DNA from: Bacteroidota bacterium
GTDB lineage: Bacteria > Bacteroidota > Ignavibacteria > Ignavibacteriales > Ignavibacteriaceae
DNA: 64,000 nt
Direction of reading: 5' to 3'
Assembly: GCA_021815365.1 (NCBI GenBank)
Contig: JAKAGZ010000007.1
Location: forward strand, 1 to 64,000
In this document: one piece after another, positions 6,976-16,899 of the stretch
How positions within the stretch are numbered: the first letter of the stretch is position 1
Layout of the letters: every line of letters begins with the position of its first letter
Notes under the pieces: model-generated
What the model was told of the DNA's origin: nothing
The model's input: the letters and a program-made list of their open reading frames with translations, nothing else
Databases searched by the model: none
Made by a program: the position numbers and the translations under genes

Positions 6976-9900
6976 TCATTCATACTCAATAAGAATTTCC
7001 TTATCATTCGGGTTGAGGTAAATATTATTGTCTTTAAAATTATGAAATTCTTTTCCGTTCACTAAAATATTCTTGACCTGTTTTTCGAGAGGAGATTTTA
7101 AGACCATCATTTTGCAAGAGGAATCGACGTTACAGGTAATTTCTACTTTCACTTTATTATCTTTCTTTGCCATTGAATAAGAAACATTTCCGAAAAAAGT
7201 CGGCAAATTTTTGATCGAAATTCCTTTGGGTGAATTGAACCATTTCTCCTCGATTCCTGCACCAATAGTCAGTGAAGTATCATCATTTTCATAGACGAAC
7301 ATAGTACGGACTGCATTGATATATCCAGAGCCTACCCAGCTATGTGGCATATCACCAATGAATTTAGGTGTATCCCTGTCTTTCCAGACAACCTCAGCCC
7401 AGTGATTCCATCCATACGGTCTCTGATCATGGAAGAAGAAATTCAGCAGGTCGAAAGCTCTTTGCTTTTCTCCCAAGCGGATAAAAGTATCCACTATGCG
7501 AATTTCATACGGAGTGTAATTTATCCACTTGTAATCTTGTGACAACCTCTGTTCAAAATAATCAAAATATTTATTAAAAGTATTTTTAAGTGCAGGTTCG
7601 GGAAGACTACTCAATTCGTCACACGGCGAAATTGCAATAGTTGTTGAAGTTGCGTCGAAGTCGCCAAGCTCTGCACAACCTGGAATATAATTTATACCCT
7701 TATTTTTCATCGCAAGCTTTATAGAATAATAAAGATTTTTTCTGAATTCATCTCTCAGTTTTGAATATTCTTTTACCTCTTCATCTTTATTTAGAATTTT
7801 GGCAATCCCAACAGCATCTTTGAGACCTTTCATTACAAAAAAATCATCCCAGTAGGAATGCATAGGCTTCGCCGAATAGCCTTCGTGACTGATGCTTTTT
7901 GGCACCAGCCCATAAAAGGATTTTTGCTCATCAGTCCCGTACTTATTTTCGTCTGTTGATTCCAGGCTGATCTGGTATTTTATATAATCAACTGCAGCTT
8001 TAACATTCTCCCATGTGTTCTTAAGCAATGTGGTATCTTTAGTAAAATTAAAATATTCTTTAACAAGAAAAATGTATTCACCCTGGCTGTCATTCTCCGG
8101 TACAGGCGAAGGACCAATTTTATCAACAGCACAAGGGATTTTGCCTGAAGGGAACTGATATTTTGTGTACCAGTAAATAAAATCTTTGACTTCCGAAACC
8201 AAACCGGTATATAAGAGTGCTTCAGCCATTAAGGCACCGTCGCGTATCCAAGCTCTGTCGTAACATCGTGAACCTGGTTGCAATGCGTTCCCGTTACTAT
8301 TAATTAAAATATAAGCAAGGTTGCTTTTAAAAGTATTGATTATTTTATCTGATGTTGAGGGCAGGTCGAACTTGATGTTGTTTAATTTATCCTGCCAGAA
8401 TTTAGTCGCGTTATTCAGCTCTGAAGAAAATAAACGTGAAGCTGCGTCCGGGTCTATTCCGCTTTGCAGCGTGCTGCTGTTCCCGTTGAGTGGAATTGCA
8501 ATCACAACATTATACGATCTGCCGGGAGCGATATTGAAGGAATATTCTAATGCACCTGATGACAAACCCGTCTCATCATTTACTGAAGTGGAATCGGGTA
8601 TTATATCTTTGCTGATATAATCAATTATCTCTCCGTTATTGAAATTTACAGCGCCGAATTTTCCAGGATCAGTTATTGACACAATTGTTTTATTGTCGTT
8701 GATTATTACCTTTGCTTTGGAATATGCAATTGATCGTATCTTTGATACCCCGCCGGTTGTGTTAAGGTTTTGCCATGGTGGATTTACCTGAAACGGTCTG
8801 ATTGCAAGATAAAGACTCCCTTTCTTTTTCTGATTTGTATTGTTAGTGATTTTATACCGGGCAAAAATAGTTGAAGAATTGACTTTGCCAACTGCAAAGG
8901 TTTTTATTTCCATTGTTAGATTTTTATCATTCCATATTACATTTGTTATAGGTAAATAGTTTTTGTCAAGATTTTGTTTCAGAGTAACATCATTCCAGGT
9001 TACAAATTTTTTATCACAGTACAGAAAAGGTGTAATTGAACAGCTTTCCTTACCAATTTCGATTATTCCTTTTTCGCTTATCAGACCCTTCTCCAAACCA
9101 CCGTTTACACCGATAATATTCCAATATGCCTGTTCATTTGAAAAATATTTTGGGAAATAACCCTTTGGATAATAGGTCGCAATTTTCTGGAAAAGGTGAT
9201 TATCGTTTTCAGTAAACTTGTAATCTTCAATTTCAATTTCTTTGATAGAATAGCCTTTGCCCCTGCTGCTTTTCAACAAATTAATTTTAAGATAGTTTGA
9301 TTCATAGTCAGGGAGCCGGATGAAGCTGATCTTTCTCGATTCGTTATTAGCTTCATAAAGCGTTTGCCAGTCAGAGCCGTTTTCTGAAGCATCAACGGTA
9401 AAGTTCGTTGCAAAGTCCAGGCTGTCCCAGTTTATAATTATTCCACCATATTCTCGTCTATAGTTAAAATTAATCAGAAGCGATTGTTTGTCACTTTGTT
9501 CGCTTTCCCAGTAAGTTGAATTTTTCCCGTCGAAAATATATGAGGCTTTTCCTGTTAGCGTGGATGAAGCTTGAACGATAGGAGTAATTTTATATTTTAT
9601 CTGCGGTTCTAATTTAGTGAATGAAAGCTCGTCCAGATAAATTGTACCACTTCCTCCTTCAGCCGCGGAAATAATAATTTCAATTTTGTCCAACTTGGTT
9701 ATATCCCCGCCGCCTTGCGGTCCCCAGGCAAATTTAATTTGTCTTTCTCTGATTGTTCTTTTCTCCCAGGTTTTGGGGAAATCGCTGTGTCTGAAAACAT
9801 ACCACCAAACATTATCTCCGGTCGAATCGTCAAGCTTGAACTCAAGGTTATTTTTTGGTGAATTGCCCTTTATAAAAAAACTGAATTTATAATTTGAAGG

Positions 9901-10143
9901 AAGTTCCATAGGAATTTTTTTTACAATACCACAGTAGCCGGAACCTGTAAATTTATAATTTATTTTTATTGCTTTGCCTTTTATGCCATCAACAAGAGAT
10001 AACGACATTTCTGCACCATCTGAAACTGACCTTTGCCAGGAGTTTAAGTCGGTAAAATCATCAATAGTTTTTGTCTGTGAAAATGTAAGCGACGAAAAAG
10101 CAGTGATAAATATAAAGCTAAGAAACAGTCTTGTTGTTTTCAT
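6976..10143 (-). CDS. secreted multidomain glycoside hydrolase with CBM and discoidin domains
   Basis: The 1055-residue protein starts with a signal peptide (about 1-22). A CBM11/CIA30-like beta-sandwich follows (about 25-180), then an F5/8 type C (discoidin) domain (about 185-305). A further beta-rich region leads into an (alpha/alpha)6-barrel with SRCYDRAWIRDGALMAEALL and SGKIPCAVDKIGPSPVPENDSQG. The barrel resembles inverting clan GH-L/GH-M-like enzymes and alpha-rhamnosidase or debranching folds, but I cannot name the family. A beta-sandwich closes the protein; no T9SS sorting domain is seen, so a periplasmic or outer-membrane-facing site is likely. It diverges from the GH94 operon across a 215-base region holding a LacI-type operator, which suggests co-regulation. 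Confidence 0.8.
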   Translation of the reverse strand: MKTTRLFLSFIFITAFSSLTFSQTKTIDDFTDLNSWQRSVSDGAEMSLSLVDGIKGKAIKINYKFTGSGYCGIVKKIPMELPSNYKFSFFIKGNSPKNNLEFKLDDSTGDNVWWYVFRHSDFPKTWEKRTIRERQIKFAWGPQGGGDITKLDKIEIIISAAEGGSGTIYLDELSFTKLEPQIKYKITPIVQASSTLTGKASYIFDGKNSTYWESEQSDKQSLLINFNYRREYGGIIINWDSLDFATNFTVDASENGSDWQTLYEANNESRKISFIRLPDYESNYLKINLLKSSRGKGYSIKEIEIEDYKFTENDNHLFQKIATYYPKGYFPKYFSNEQAYWNIIGVNGGLEKGLISEKGIIEIGKESCSITPFLYCDKKFVTWNDVTLKQNLDKNYLPITNVIWNDKNLTMEIKTFAVGKVNSSTIFARYKITNNTNQKKKGSLYLAIRPFQVNPPWQNLNTTGGVSKIRSIAYSKAKVIINDNKTIVSITDPGKFGAVNFNNGEIIDYISKDIIPDSTSVNDETGLSSGALEYSFNIAPGRSYNVVIAIPLNGNSSTLQSGIDPDAASRLFSSELNNATKFWQDKLNNIKFDLPSTSDKIINTFKSNLAYILINSNGNALQPGSRCYDRAWIRDGALMAEALLYTGLVSEVKDFIYWYTKYQFPSGKIPCAVDKIGPSPVPENDSQGEYIFLVKEYFNFTKDTTLLKNTWENVKAAVDYIKYQISLESTDENKYGTDEQKSFYGLVPKSISHEGYSAKPMHSYWDDFFVMKGLKDAVGIAKILNKDEEVKEYSKLRDEFRKNLYYSIKLAMKNKGINYIPGCAELGDFDATSTTIAISPCDELSSLPEPALKNTFNKYFDYFEQRLSQDYKWINYTPYEIRIVDTFIRLGEKQRAFDLLNFFFHDQRPYGWNHWAEVVWKDRDTPKFIGDMPHSWVGSGYINAVRTMFVYENDDTSLTIGAGIEEKWFNSPKGISIKNLPTFFGNVSYSMAKKDNKVKVEITCNVDSSCKMMVLKSPLEKQVKNILVNGKEFHNFKDNNIYLNPNDKEILIEYE

Positions 10144-10251
10144 AAATTATTTGTTAATAGTATGAGAAATAGCTTCTTAAAACCTTCACATTCTGGTAAG
10201 TCTTAGTTCGATCAATTCTTCCTAGTCCTTTTGATAAATCAATTGGTCAAC

Positions 10252-10299
10252 TTGACAAATAAATTTATAACCATTACTTTAAATGTAAACGTTTACATT
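10252..10299 (+). promoter_or_regulatory. promoter and LacI-family operator O1 for the GH94 operon
   Basis: TTG at 10252-10254, 20 bases, then TACTTTAA at 10275-10282 form a Bacteroidota-type promoter. It is overlapped by the perfect 18-bp palindrome aatgtaaacgtttacatt at 10282-10299. The operator covers the expected transcription start, as in repression by steric block. The site lies between the divergent genes 6976-10143 and 10359-12827. The same promoter plus operator arrangement occurs at 19984-20032, with TTG-to-operator spacing differing by one base. Confidence 0.8.
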
Positions 10300-10358
10300 C
10301 AAAGACTCAATAATAAAATATATGATCTTTTGAGAATCATAAGAGGGGCTTTTATTTC

Positions 10359-12827
10359 TTGATATTAAACACTAAAGGCAAATTTGTGAGAAAGTTTGAA
10401 ACGAATTACGGTTACTTCTCTGAAGAAGGTGATGAATACATAATTAAAACATATAAAACCCCGAAACCCTGGGTCAATGTTATATCTAATGGTAAATACG
10501 GGCTGGTAATTTCTCAAACAGGCGGAGGCTTCAGTTGGTATGAACATTCTGAACTTAACAGGATCAACAGGTGGCACCAGGACCTGGTTCAGGATAACTG
10601 GGGAAAATATATTTATGTAAAAAATAACAAAACCGGCGAAGTTTGGAATCCTGCTTTTCTTCCTGCCAAAAAGGAATTGGATAAGTTTGAATGTATCCAC
10701 GGCTTCGGTTATACCAGATTTAACTCAGAATATAAGGGAGTAAAATTATCCCTGACTATTTTTGTACCTTTTAATGAGGAATTGGAAATCTGGGATTTAA
10801 AGATTATCAACAATTCAGAAGAAGAAATAGACCTGTCTTTTTACACTTTCTTTGAATGGTGCCTTGGTTCTTCTGCAGATCACCACCGAGAATTTCATAA
10901 AGCTTTTTTGGAAGTCGGCTTTGATTGGAAAAATAATCTGATGACAGCAAACAAACGTTTATGGGAAATTCCTATTGAAGACCGTGGACACTGGAATATT
11001 GATTATCCATTTACAGGTTTTCTTTCATCCAATAAAAAGATAGCTGACTATGAAGGCAATAAAGATTTTTTTATCGGGCAGTACGGTGATTTAAGCAATC
11101 CGGCAGCGCTCAATGCTGAAAGTCTGTCAAAACAAATAGGCTCCTGGGGGGATCCAATCGGGTGCATAAAGGTTGATTCGAGATTAAAACCTTCTGGCAA
11201 AGACAGGGTTGCTTTCTTTTTAGGACTGAAGCAAAATAAAAATGAAATTTATACTTCCTTAAAAAAATTTAATACAGATGAGAAGCTGGATGAAGCTCTT
11301 AAAGATGTAAAAGATAGATGGCGTGATTTACTTAATAAATTGGAAATTAAAACTCCCGATGATGCAATGAATCTCCTGGTGAACAAATGGTTGAAGTATC
11401 AGACCATCTCGGGACGGATCTGGGGAAGAACAGCTTATTATCAACAAAGTGGAGCTTATGGTTTTAGAGACCAGCTTCAGGACAGCCTTGTCTTCCTCCC
11501 TATTAACCCTGAACTGACAGCAAACCAGATTAAACTTCATGCTAAGCATCAAATGACAGATGGGTCCGTTCTTCACTGGTGGCACCCGATTACTGAAGCC
11601 GGGCTTCAAACGAAAATGACAGACGATCTTTTATGGCTTCCTTTCCTCATTATTCAGTACGTAAGGGAAACAGATAAAACCGATCTGTTAAATGAAGAAG
11701 TAGAATATTATAACAATAAAAATTTGAGAGAAACAATTTACAAGCACTGTCTCAAATCAATTGAAAAAGTGTTAAGCAGAATGAGCGAACGTGGACTGAC
11801 TTTAATCGGTGCCGGTGACTGGAACGATGGGTTAAGTGCTGTTGGACTGGATATGAAAGGCGAATCATTCTGGCTGACTGAATTTTTATACTATGTAATA
11901 GATAATTTCTGCAGCATATCATTAAGATTAGGCGATAATGACGCCTTAAAGCTTTTCAAATCTGTATTGCCCGAGTTGAAAGAATCATTTGATAAATATT
12001 CCTGGGACGGCGAGTGGTATTTAAGGGCAACTAAAGACTGTGGTGAATTAATTGGCAGCAGTAAAAACCAGGAAGGGAAAATATATTTGAATTCACAGAC
12101 CTGGGCAGTGATAAGTAAAATCGGAACGAAAGAAAAAAATATACGGGCATTGGATTCAATCAAAAAAATGCTTCTGATGAAAAACGGACCATTGCTTTTA
12201 TATCCCGCATATAAAAAGCCCGATAAATACATCGGCTACCTTACACGCTATGCAGCCGGCAGACGGGAGAACGGCGGTGTTTACACTCATGCAGCTACCT
12301 GGGCAATTCAAGCATTTGCTGAAATGAAAATTGAAGAGATGCCGTACGAAATATTTAAAAAGCTCGCACCGGTATATAATGGGTTGAACCCGGATGAATA
12401 TTTTGCCGAGCCTTATGTAACTCCCGGTAATATAGATGGGCCTGAGTCTCCTCATTACGGCAGAGGCGGATGGACATGGTATACCGGTTCTGCGGCGTGG
12501 CTGCAAAAAGTCATCGTTGACTGGATATTAGGGATTAGAAGCGATGAAGAGGGTTTAATCATTGATCCCTGTATACCAAAAGAATGGAATGAATACTCTG
12601 TAAAAAGAATTTTCAGAAACAAAGAGTATAATATAAATGTGGTCAATCCGCAGCATGTCAGTTCGGGCATTACATCAATTGAGGTGAACGGTAAAAAAAT
12701 ATCAGGAAATATCGTTAGGGAGACCGGGGACAAAATTAAGTATGATGTCAATGTAATTCTTGGCCCCAACGCGGACGCTATGAATGAAAAAAGTTTTGCA
12801 AAAGAAGCAATCCAAAATGAGAAGTAA
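10359..12827 (+). CDS. GH94 family phosphorylase, probable beta-1,2-oligoglucan type
   Basis: GH94 enzymes cleave beta-glucosides with phosphate, releasing glucose 1-phosphate. The 822-residue protein has an N-terminal beta-sandwich and an (alpha/alpha)6-barrel with the catalytic acid in GDWNDG (D490). The segments GAYGFRDQLQDSL and VLHWWHP, followed by MTDDLLWLPF, resemble the phosphorylase-like end of cyclic beta-1,2-glucan synthases more than cellobiose phosphorylase. The exact substrate is inferred. It has no signal peptide, so it is cytoplasmic. TTG is taken as start because gagggg lies 10 bases upstream. It is the first gene of an operon with GH2, GH144 and ABC transporter genes. Confidence 0.85.
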   Translation: MILNTKGKFVRKFETNYGYFSEEGDEYIIKTYKTPKPWVNVISNGKYGLVISQTGGGFSWYEHSELNRINRWHQDLVQDNWGKYIYVKNNKTGEVWNPAFLPAKKELDKFECIHGFGYTRFNSEYKGVKLSLTIFVPFNEELEIWDLKIINNSEEEIDLSFYTFFEWCLGSSADHHREFHKAFLEVGFDWKNNLMTANKRLWEIPIEDRGHWNIDYPFTGFLSSNKKIADYEGNKDFFIGQYGDLSNPAALNAESLSKQIGSWGDPIGCIKVDSRLKPSGKDRVAFFLGLKQNKNEIYTSLKKFNTDEKLDEALKDVKDRWRDLLNKLEIKTPDDAMNLLVNKWLKYQTISGRIWGRTAYYQQSGAYGFRDQLQDSLVFLPINPELTANQIKLHAKHQMTDGSVLHWWHPITEAGLQTKMTDDLLWLPFLIIQYVRETDKTDLLNEEVEYYNNKNLRETIYKHCLKSIEKVLSRMSERGLTLIGAGDWNDGLSAVGLDMKGESFWLTEFLYYVIDNFCSISLRLGDNDALKLFKSVLPELKESFDKYSWDGEWYLRATKDCGELIGSSKNQEGKIYLNSQTWAVISKIGTKEKNIRALDSIKKMLLMKNGPLLLYPAYKKPDKYIGYLTRYAAGRRENGGVYTHAATWAIQAFAEMKIEEMPYEIFKKLAPVYNGLNPDEYFAEPYVTPGNIDGPESPHYGRGGWTWYTGSAAWLQKVIVDWILGIRSDEEGLIIDPCIPKEWNEYSVKRIFRNKEYNINVVNPQHVSSGITSIEVNGKKISGNIVRETGDKIKYDVNVILGPNADAMNEKSFAKEAIQNEK

Positions 12828-14904
12828 TAAGCACTCTAAATTAAATCTCAATGGTAAATGGCATTATGTTCAAGATGCTGAAGAGAGGTTTAATATTAGT
12901 GAGATCGAAAATCTTTTTAAATCAGGTAAAGTCAGGGACACAATGGACATTCCCGTTAACTGGGAGATTGCTGGTCTTCATAATTTTAACGGGTCGGTTT
13001 GGTTTTTAAAAGAATTTGAGTTCGGCGTTAAACAAAAGGGCATAGCCCGGTTGAATTTTCTTGGTGTAGATTATATAACAGATGTCTGGCTCAACAGGAA
13101 ATATTTGGGAAAGCATGAGGGTTATTTTGCTCCTTTTTATTTCAATGTTTCCTCTTGCCTGCGTAAAAAAAATATCATAATCGTCAGGGTTAGATCACCT
13201 TTCGAAATTCCCGGTGAGGTCTGGCCAGATAGAAAAAAATTAATCAAAGGAATTTTCAATCATCATGATTGCAGACCGGGCGGCACAAGTAAAAAAAACG
13301 GACAGGATCAAAATACCGGCGGAATATGGAACGATGTTTTTATTCAGTACGGATATAACATCGTTATTGATAATGTAAAGATAACTACCAGCTTAAATGA
13401 TCAACAAGATAAAGCCGGGCTTTTTGTCGAATTAAATTATTTCTCTAAAGAGAACTTGCCGAAAAATATTTCGTTAGCCTTTGAAGTTAAAAGTCCTGCT
13501 AAAAAATTTATCAGGGAAAATGAATCTTTTCTCTCCTTGCCGGGAGAGAATAAGATCTCTTTTTACCTTGAAATAAATTCACCTTTACTTTGGTGGAGCT
13601 GGGACCTGGGGAAAGCAAATCTTTATAACCTGAAAATAATATCGGATGAGTTTGAAACGAAAGAGTGTTCTTTCGGGATACGTGAGGTTAAGCTTGATGA
13701 TAAGCAGCAATTTTTTATTAATGGCAAAAAATTGTTTCTAAGAGGCACAAATCTTATCCCGACCCAGTTCCTTAGTGATCTCGATAAAACAAAAATAAAG
13801 AAGATCGTCTCTTTAATGAAAGAGGCAAACATAAATATTGTACGGGTTCATGCACATGTTAACAGGAAAGAATTATATGAAGAATGTGACAGTCAGGGAA
13901 TATTGGTATGGCAGGATTTTAGTTTGCAATGGACTTACGATGAATCCTCTTCATTTAAGATAGAAGCAGCAAGACAGATAAAAGAGATGGTGCTGCATCT
14001 TTACAATCATCCCTCCATTGCCGTGTGGTGTTGTCATAATGAGCCTGGCGGACAAATAAAAACATTGGACCCCTTACTTGAACAAGCAGCAGCTTCGGAA
14101 GATTCTACACGGATTATAAGGCGTGCATCAAACTATGAAGAACATGCTTACGAAGGATGGTATTGGGGAAAGAAGGAATATTATGCTTCAACTCCAATGG
14201 GACCGCTCGTAACGGAGTTCGGTGCACAGGCTTTGCCGGGGCTTAAATCGCTCAAAAGATTTATTAAAGAAGAAGATCTTTTCCCTCCTAACTGGCGGGC
14301 TTGGGAATATCATAATTTCCAGGTAGATCAGACTTTTAATATTGCTAAAATTGAAATTGGAAATTCGATCGAAGAATTTATAAATAATTCGCAGCAATAC
14401 CAGTCCGATGTTCTTTATACTGCAATCAATTTTTACAGGCGTAAAAGATTTAACGGGATTACCGGCATATTTCAGTTCATGTTCATTGATTGCTGGGAAT
14501 CCATCACGTGGTCTGTTGTAGATTTTTACGGCAAAAAGAAAAAAGCTTTTTATGTTCTGAAATCCTGTTATCAACCGGTTTATGTTTCAGGTAACCTCTG
14601 GCAGGATCAATACTTTGCAGGCAGAAAAATCCTGTTAGATCTCTACCTGATTAATGACCTGCATAAAAATTTTGAAAATTGTACAATTAAGTTCTACATT
14701 AATAAAGTAGCAGTCGGAAGTATTAAGAGGTTATCGTTACCTGCAAATCAAATAATTTTTATAAAGCATGAGTCGGTAGATTTATCTGTTCCTAAAAAAT
14801 TATCGGCTGGGAAGTATGATACAGTATTAAAGCTAACCGATAAAAATGGGAAAATTCTTTCAACTAATTATTTCAGCTTTAATGTAGTTGAGAGGATAAG
14901 ATAG
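12784..14904 (+). CDS. GH2 family beta-glycosidase
   Basis: The 706-residue protein has the GH2 plan: a sugar-binding jelly roll (about 20-185, with WLNRKYLGKHEGYFAPFYF), an immunoglobulin-like domain, and a TIM barrel from about 310. The acid/base is E420 in CHNEPG, and the likely nucleophile is E478 in TEFGAQ. It has no signal peptide, so it should act in the cytoplasm on imported oligosaccharides; glucosidase, mannosidase or another beta-specificity cannot be decided by eye. The first ATG overlaps the GH94 gene by 44 bases. An alternative ATG at 12817 would overlap by 11 bases and is equally plausible. Confidence 0.85.
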   Translation: MKKVLQKKQSKMRSNKHSKLNLNGKWHYVQDAEERFNISEIENLFKSGKVRDTMDIPVNWEIAGLHNFNGSVWFLKEFEFGVKQKGIARLNFLGVDYITDVWLNRKYLGKHEGYFAPFYFNVSSCLRKKNIIIVRVRSPFEIPGEVWPDRKKLIKGIFNHHDCRPGGTSKKNGQDQNTGGIWNDVFIQYGYNIVIDNVKITTSLNDQQDKAGLFVELNYFSKENLPKNISLAFEVKSPAKKFIRENESFLSLPGENKISFYLEINSPLLWWSWDLGKANLYNLKIISDEFETKECSFGIREVKLDDKQQFFINGKKLFLRGTNLIPTQFLSDLDKTKIKKIVSLMKEANINIVRVHAHVNRKELYEECDSQGILVWQDFSLQWTYDESSSFKIEAARQIKEMVLHLYNHPSIAVWCCHNEPGGQIKTLDPLLEQAAASEDSTRIIRRASNYEEHAYEGWYWGKKEYYASTPMGPLVTEFGAQALPGLKSLKRFIKEEDLFPPNWRAWEYHNFQVDQTFNIAKIEIGNSIEEFINNSQQYQSDVLYTAINFYRRKRFNGITGIFQFMFIDCWESITWSVVDFYGKKKKAFYVLKSCYQPVYVSGNLWQDQYFAGRKILLDLYLINDLHKNFENCTIKFYINKVAVGSIKRLSLPANQIIFIKHESVDLSVPKKLSAGKYDTVLKLTDKNGKILSTNYFSFNVVERIR

Positions 14905-14909
14905 GAGAT

Positions 14910-16853
14910 ATGATGAAGGTAAAGACAATATATATTTTAATTTGCTTTGTTATGATAACGCTTCGTTTTACCTCTGCACAAAACCAAGAGAACTTTAATG
15001 GTAGTAAGGAAGCAATTAATGCAGCATTACTCACCGCACCGACTGGAGTTGCCGCAAAAGCTTTTGATAGTCATATTGATATAAGCTGGGATGTCAGCAC
15101 AAGCGGAGGTGTTAGCAAATACTATATTTATAAGCTGCTAGGGGGAACATATTCACGGATAGGAACCTCTGCAACAGGTGCCGGTGTATTTACCGATTTT
15201 GTTGGTTCGCCGGGAATTACTGCCTCGTATAGAGTATCAGCAGTGGATGCTAATAATAATGAATCGCCTATGAGTGACAGCGTTACAGCAACAACTTATG
15301 AAATGACTGACGATCAGTTGCTTACTATGCTGGAGGAAGCGACATTCAGATATTTCTGGAATTACGCGCATCCTGTCTCAGGTCTGGCACGGGAAAGATT
15401 GGGTTCCGGAGAAACTGTTACTATTGGCGGATCCGGCTTCGGTGTAATGGCAATTTTGGTTGGTATCTACCGCGGTTTTATAACGAGGCAACAGGGTATA
15501 GACAGGATGTTTAAGATATTGAATTTCCTTTCAACAAAAGCTGATAGATTTCACGGGGCTTTCCCTCATTGGATGAATGGTACTACCGGTAAAGTAATTC
15601 CCTTCAGCACTTACGATGACGGCGGTGATCTTGTAGAAACTTCATATATGATTCAAGGCTTGCTAACAGCGAGACAATTTTTTAATAAAGGAACGACTGA
15701 AGAAGACAGCATTCGCAGTCTGATAACAAGCATCTGGCAGTCTGTTGATTGGAACTGGTATAAACAGGATGGTTCTAATTATACATTGTACTGGCACTGG
15801 TCGCAGAATTACGACTGGAAAATAAATATGCCTATTCGCGGCTACAATGAGGCAATGATTGTATATCTGCTTGCAGTTGCTTCACCTACGCACTATGTAT
15901 CTAAGTATTATTACGATTTTGGATGGGCGTACTATAATTATTTCACAGGATCGGGAAATAAATATTCAAATGGGAAATCTTTTTACGGTATTCCCCTTTA
16001 TGTTGGAGAAGATTACGGCGGACCGCTTTTCTTCGCGCATTATTCTTTCCTTGGATTTGATCCGCGAAATATAAAAGATAAGTTCGCGGATTACTTCATC
16101 AACAACAGAAACCAAACCTTGATAAACAGAGCTTACTGCATTGCAAATCCAAAGCATTATTCCGGATACGATTCAGTTACCTGGGGATTAACAGCGAGTG
16201 ATGATCCGTTCGGCTATGATGCTCACAGCCCGACAAATGATAACGGAACAATAAGCCCAACTGCGGCGATTTCTTCTATGCCGTACACACCTACTGAGTC
16301 CATAGCTGCTTTCAAAAATTTATATCACAAATATGGTAAAAAAATTTGGGGACTGTTCGGATTTAAGGATGCTTTTAATGTCAGTAAGAATTGGTATGCA
16401 GACAGCTATCTTGCAATTGATGAAGGACCGATTATAGCTATGGTTGAGAATTATCGTTCGCAGCTATTGTGGAAAAACTTTATGGCAAACCCCGAAATTG
16501 CACCAATGCTTGATTCATTAGGGTTTACTTCTGACACTACTACAACAGATGTAAAAGAAGTTAAAGCCATTCCGCAAAAATTTATACTTGAAGGAAATTA
16601 CCCGAACCCGTTCAATCCCAGTACCACAATAAAATTTGTTCTGCCTTACAGCCAGCAAGTCGAGCTGACAATTTACAATATTCTTGGAGAGAAGGTTAAA
16701 ACCCTGGTAAACAATATATTACCTGCCGGCGAGAATGAAATAAGATGGAACGGCAGGAATTATTTTGATAGTCAGGCTGCTGCAGGAATTTATATTTATA
16801 CTTTAAGTATTGGACGGAAAGTGTATTCAAGTAAGATGGTCTTGTTAAAATAA
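14910..16853 (+). CDS. GH144-like endo-beta-1,2-glucanase with T9SS sorting domain
   Basis: The 647-residue protein has a signal peptide (about 1-23), one fibronectin type III domain (about 40-130) and a glycoamylase-like barrel of the PF10091/GH144 type (about 130-540). Barrel segments include EEATFRYFWNYAHPVSGLAR, FPHWMNG, DDGGDLVETSYMIQGLL, RGYNEAM and SYLAIDEGPIIAMVENYRS. Residues 557-647 are a T9SS type A sorting domain beginning NYPNPFNPSTTIKF. GH144 was founded on endo-beta-1,2-glucanases; this substrate is inferred here. Export through the T9SS would place it on or outside the outer membrane. A ggagat sequence precedes the ATG, and the gene starts 5 bases after GH2. Confidence 0.88.
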   Translation: MMKVKTIYILICFVMITLRFTSAQNQENFNGSKEAINAALLTAPTGVAAKAFDSHIDISWDVSTSGGVSKYYIYKLLGGTYSRIGTSATGAGVFTDFVGSPGITASYRVSAVDANNNESPMSDSVTATTYEMTDDQLLTMLEEATFRYFWNYAHPVSGLARERLGSGETVTIGGSGFGVMAILVGIYRGFITRQQGIDRMFKILNFLSTKADRFHGAFPHWMNGTTGKVIPFSTYDDGGDLVETSYMIQGLLTARQFFNKGTTEEDSIRSLITSIWQSVDWNWYKQDGSNYTLYWHWSQNYDWKINMPIRGYNEAMIVYLLAVASPTHYVSKYYYDFGWAYYNYFTGSGNKYSNGKSFYGIPLYVGEDYGGPLFFAHYSFLGFDPRNIKDKFADYFINNRNQTLINRAYCIANPKHYSGYDSVTWGLTASDDPFGYDAHSPTNDNGTISPTAAISSMPYTPTESIAAFKNLYHKYGKKIWGLFGFKDAFNVSKNWYADSYLAIDEGPIIAMVENYRSQLLWKNFMANPEIAPMLDSLGFTSDTTTTDVKEVKAIPQKFILEGNYPNPFNPSTTIKFVLPYSQQVELTIYNILGEKVKTLVNNILPAGENEIRWNGRNYFDSQAAAGIYIYTLSIGRKVYSSKMVLLK

Positions 16854-16899
16854 GAAGCGCTCAATATATTTTTGCATAACATCAGAGTGTAAAAAAAAA

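Noticed and set aside
10359-12827. Cellobiose phosphorylase as the name of the GH94 protein
   Set aside because: Length fits, but the FRDQLQD and HWWHP segments and two GH144 neighbours point to beta-1,2-linked substrates; left as family-level call.
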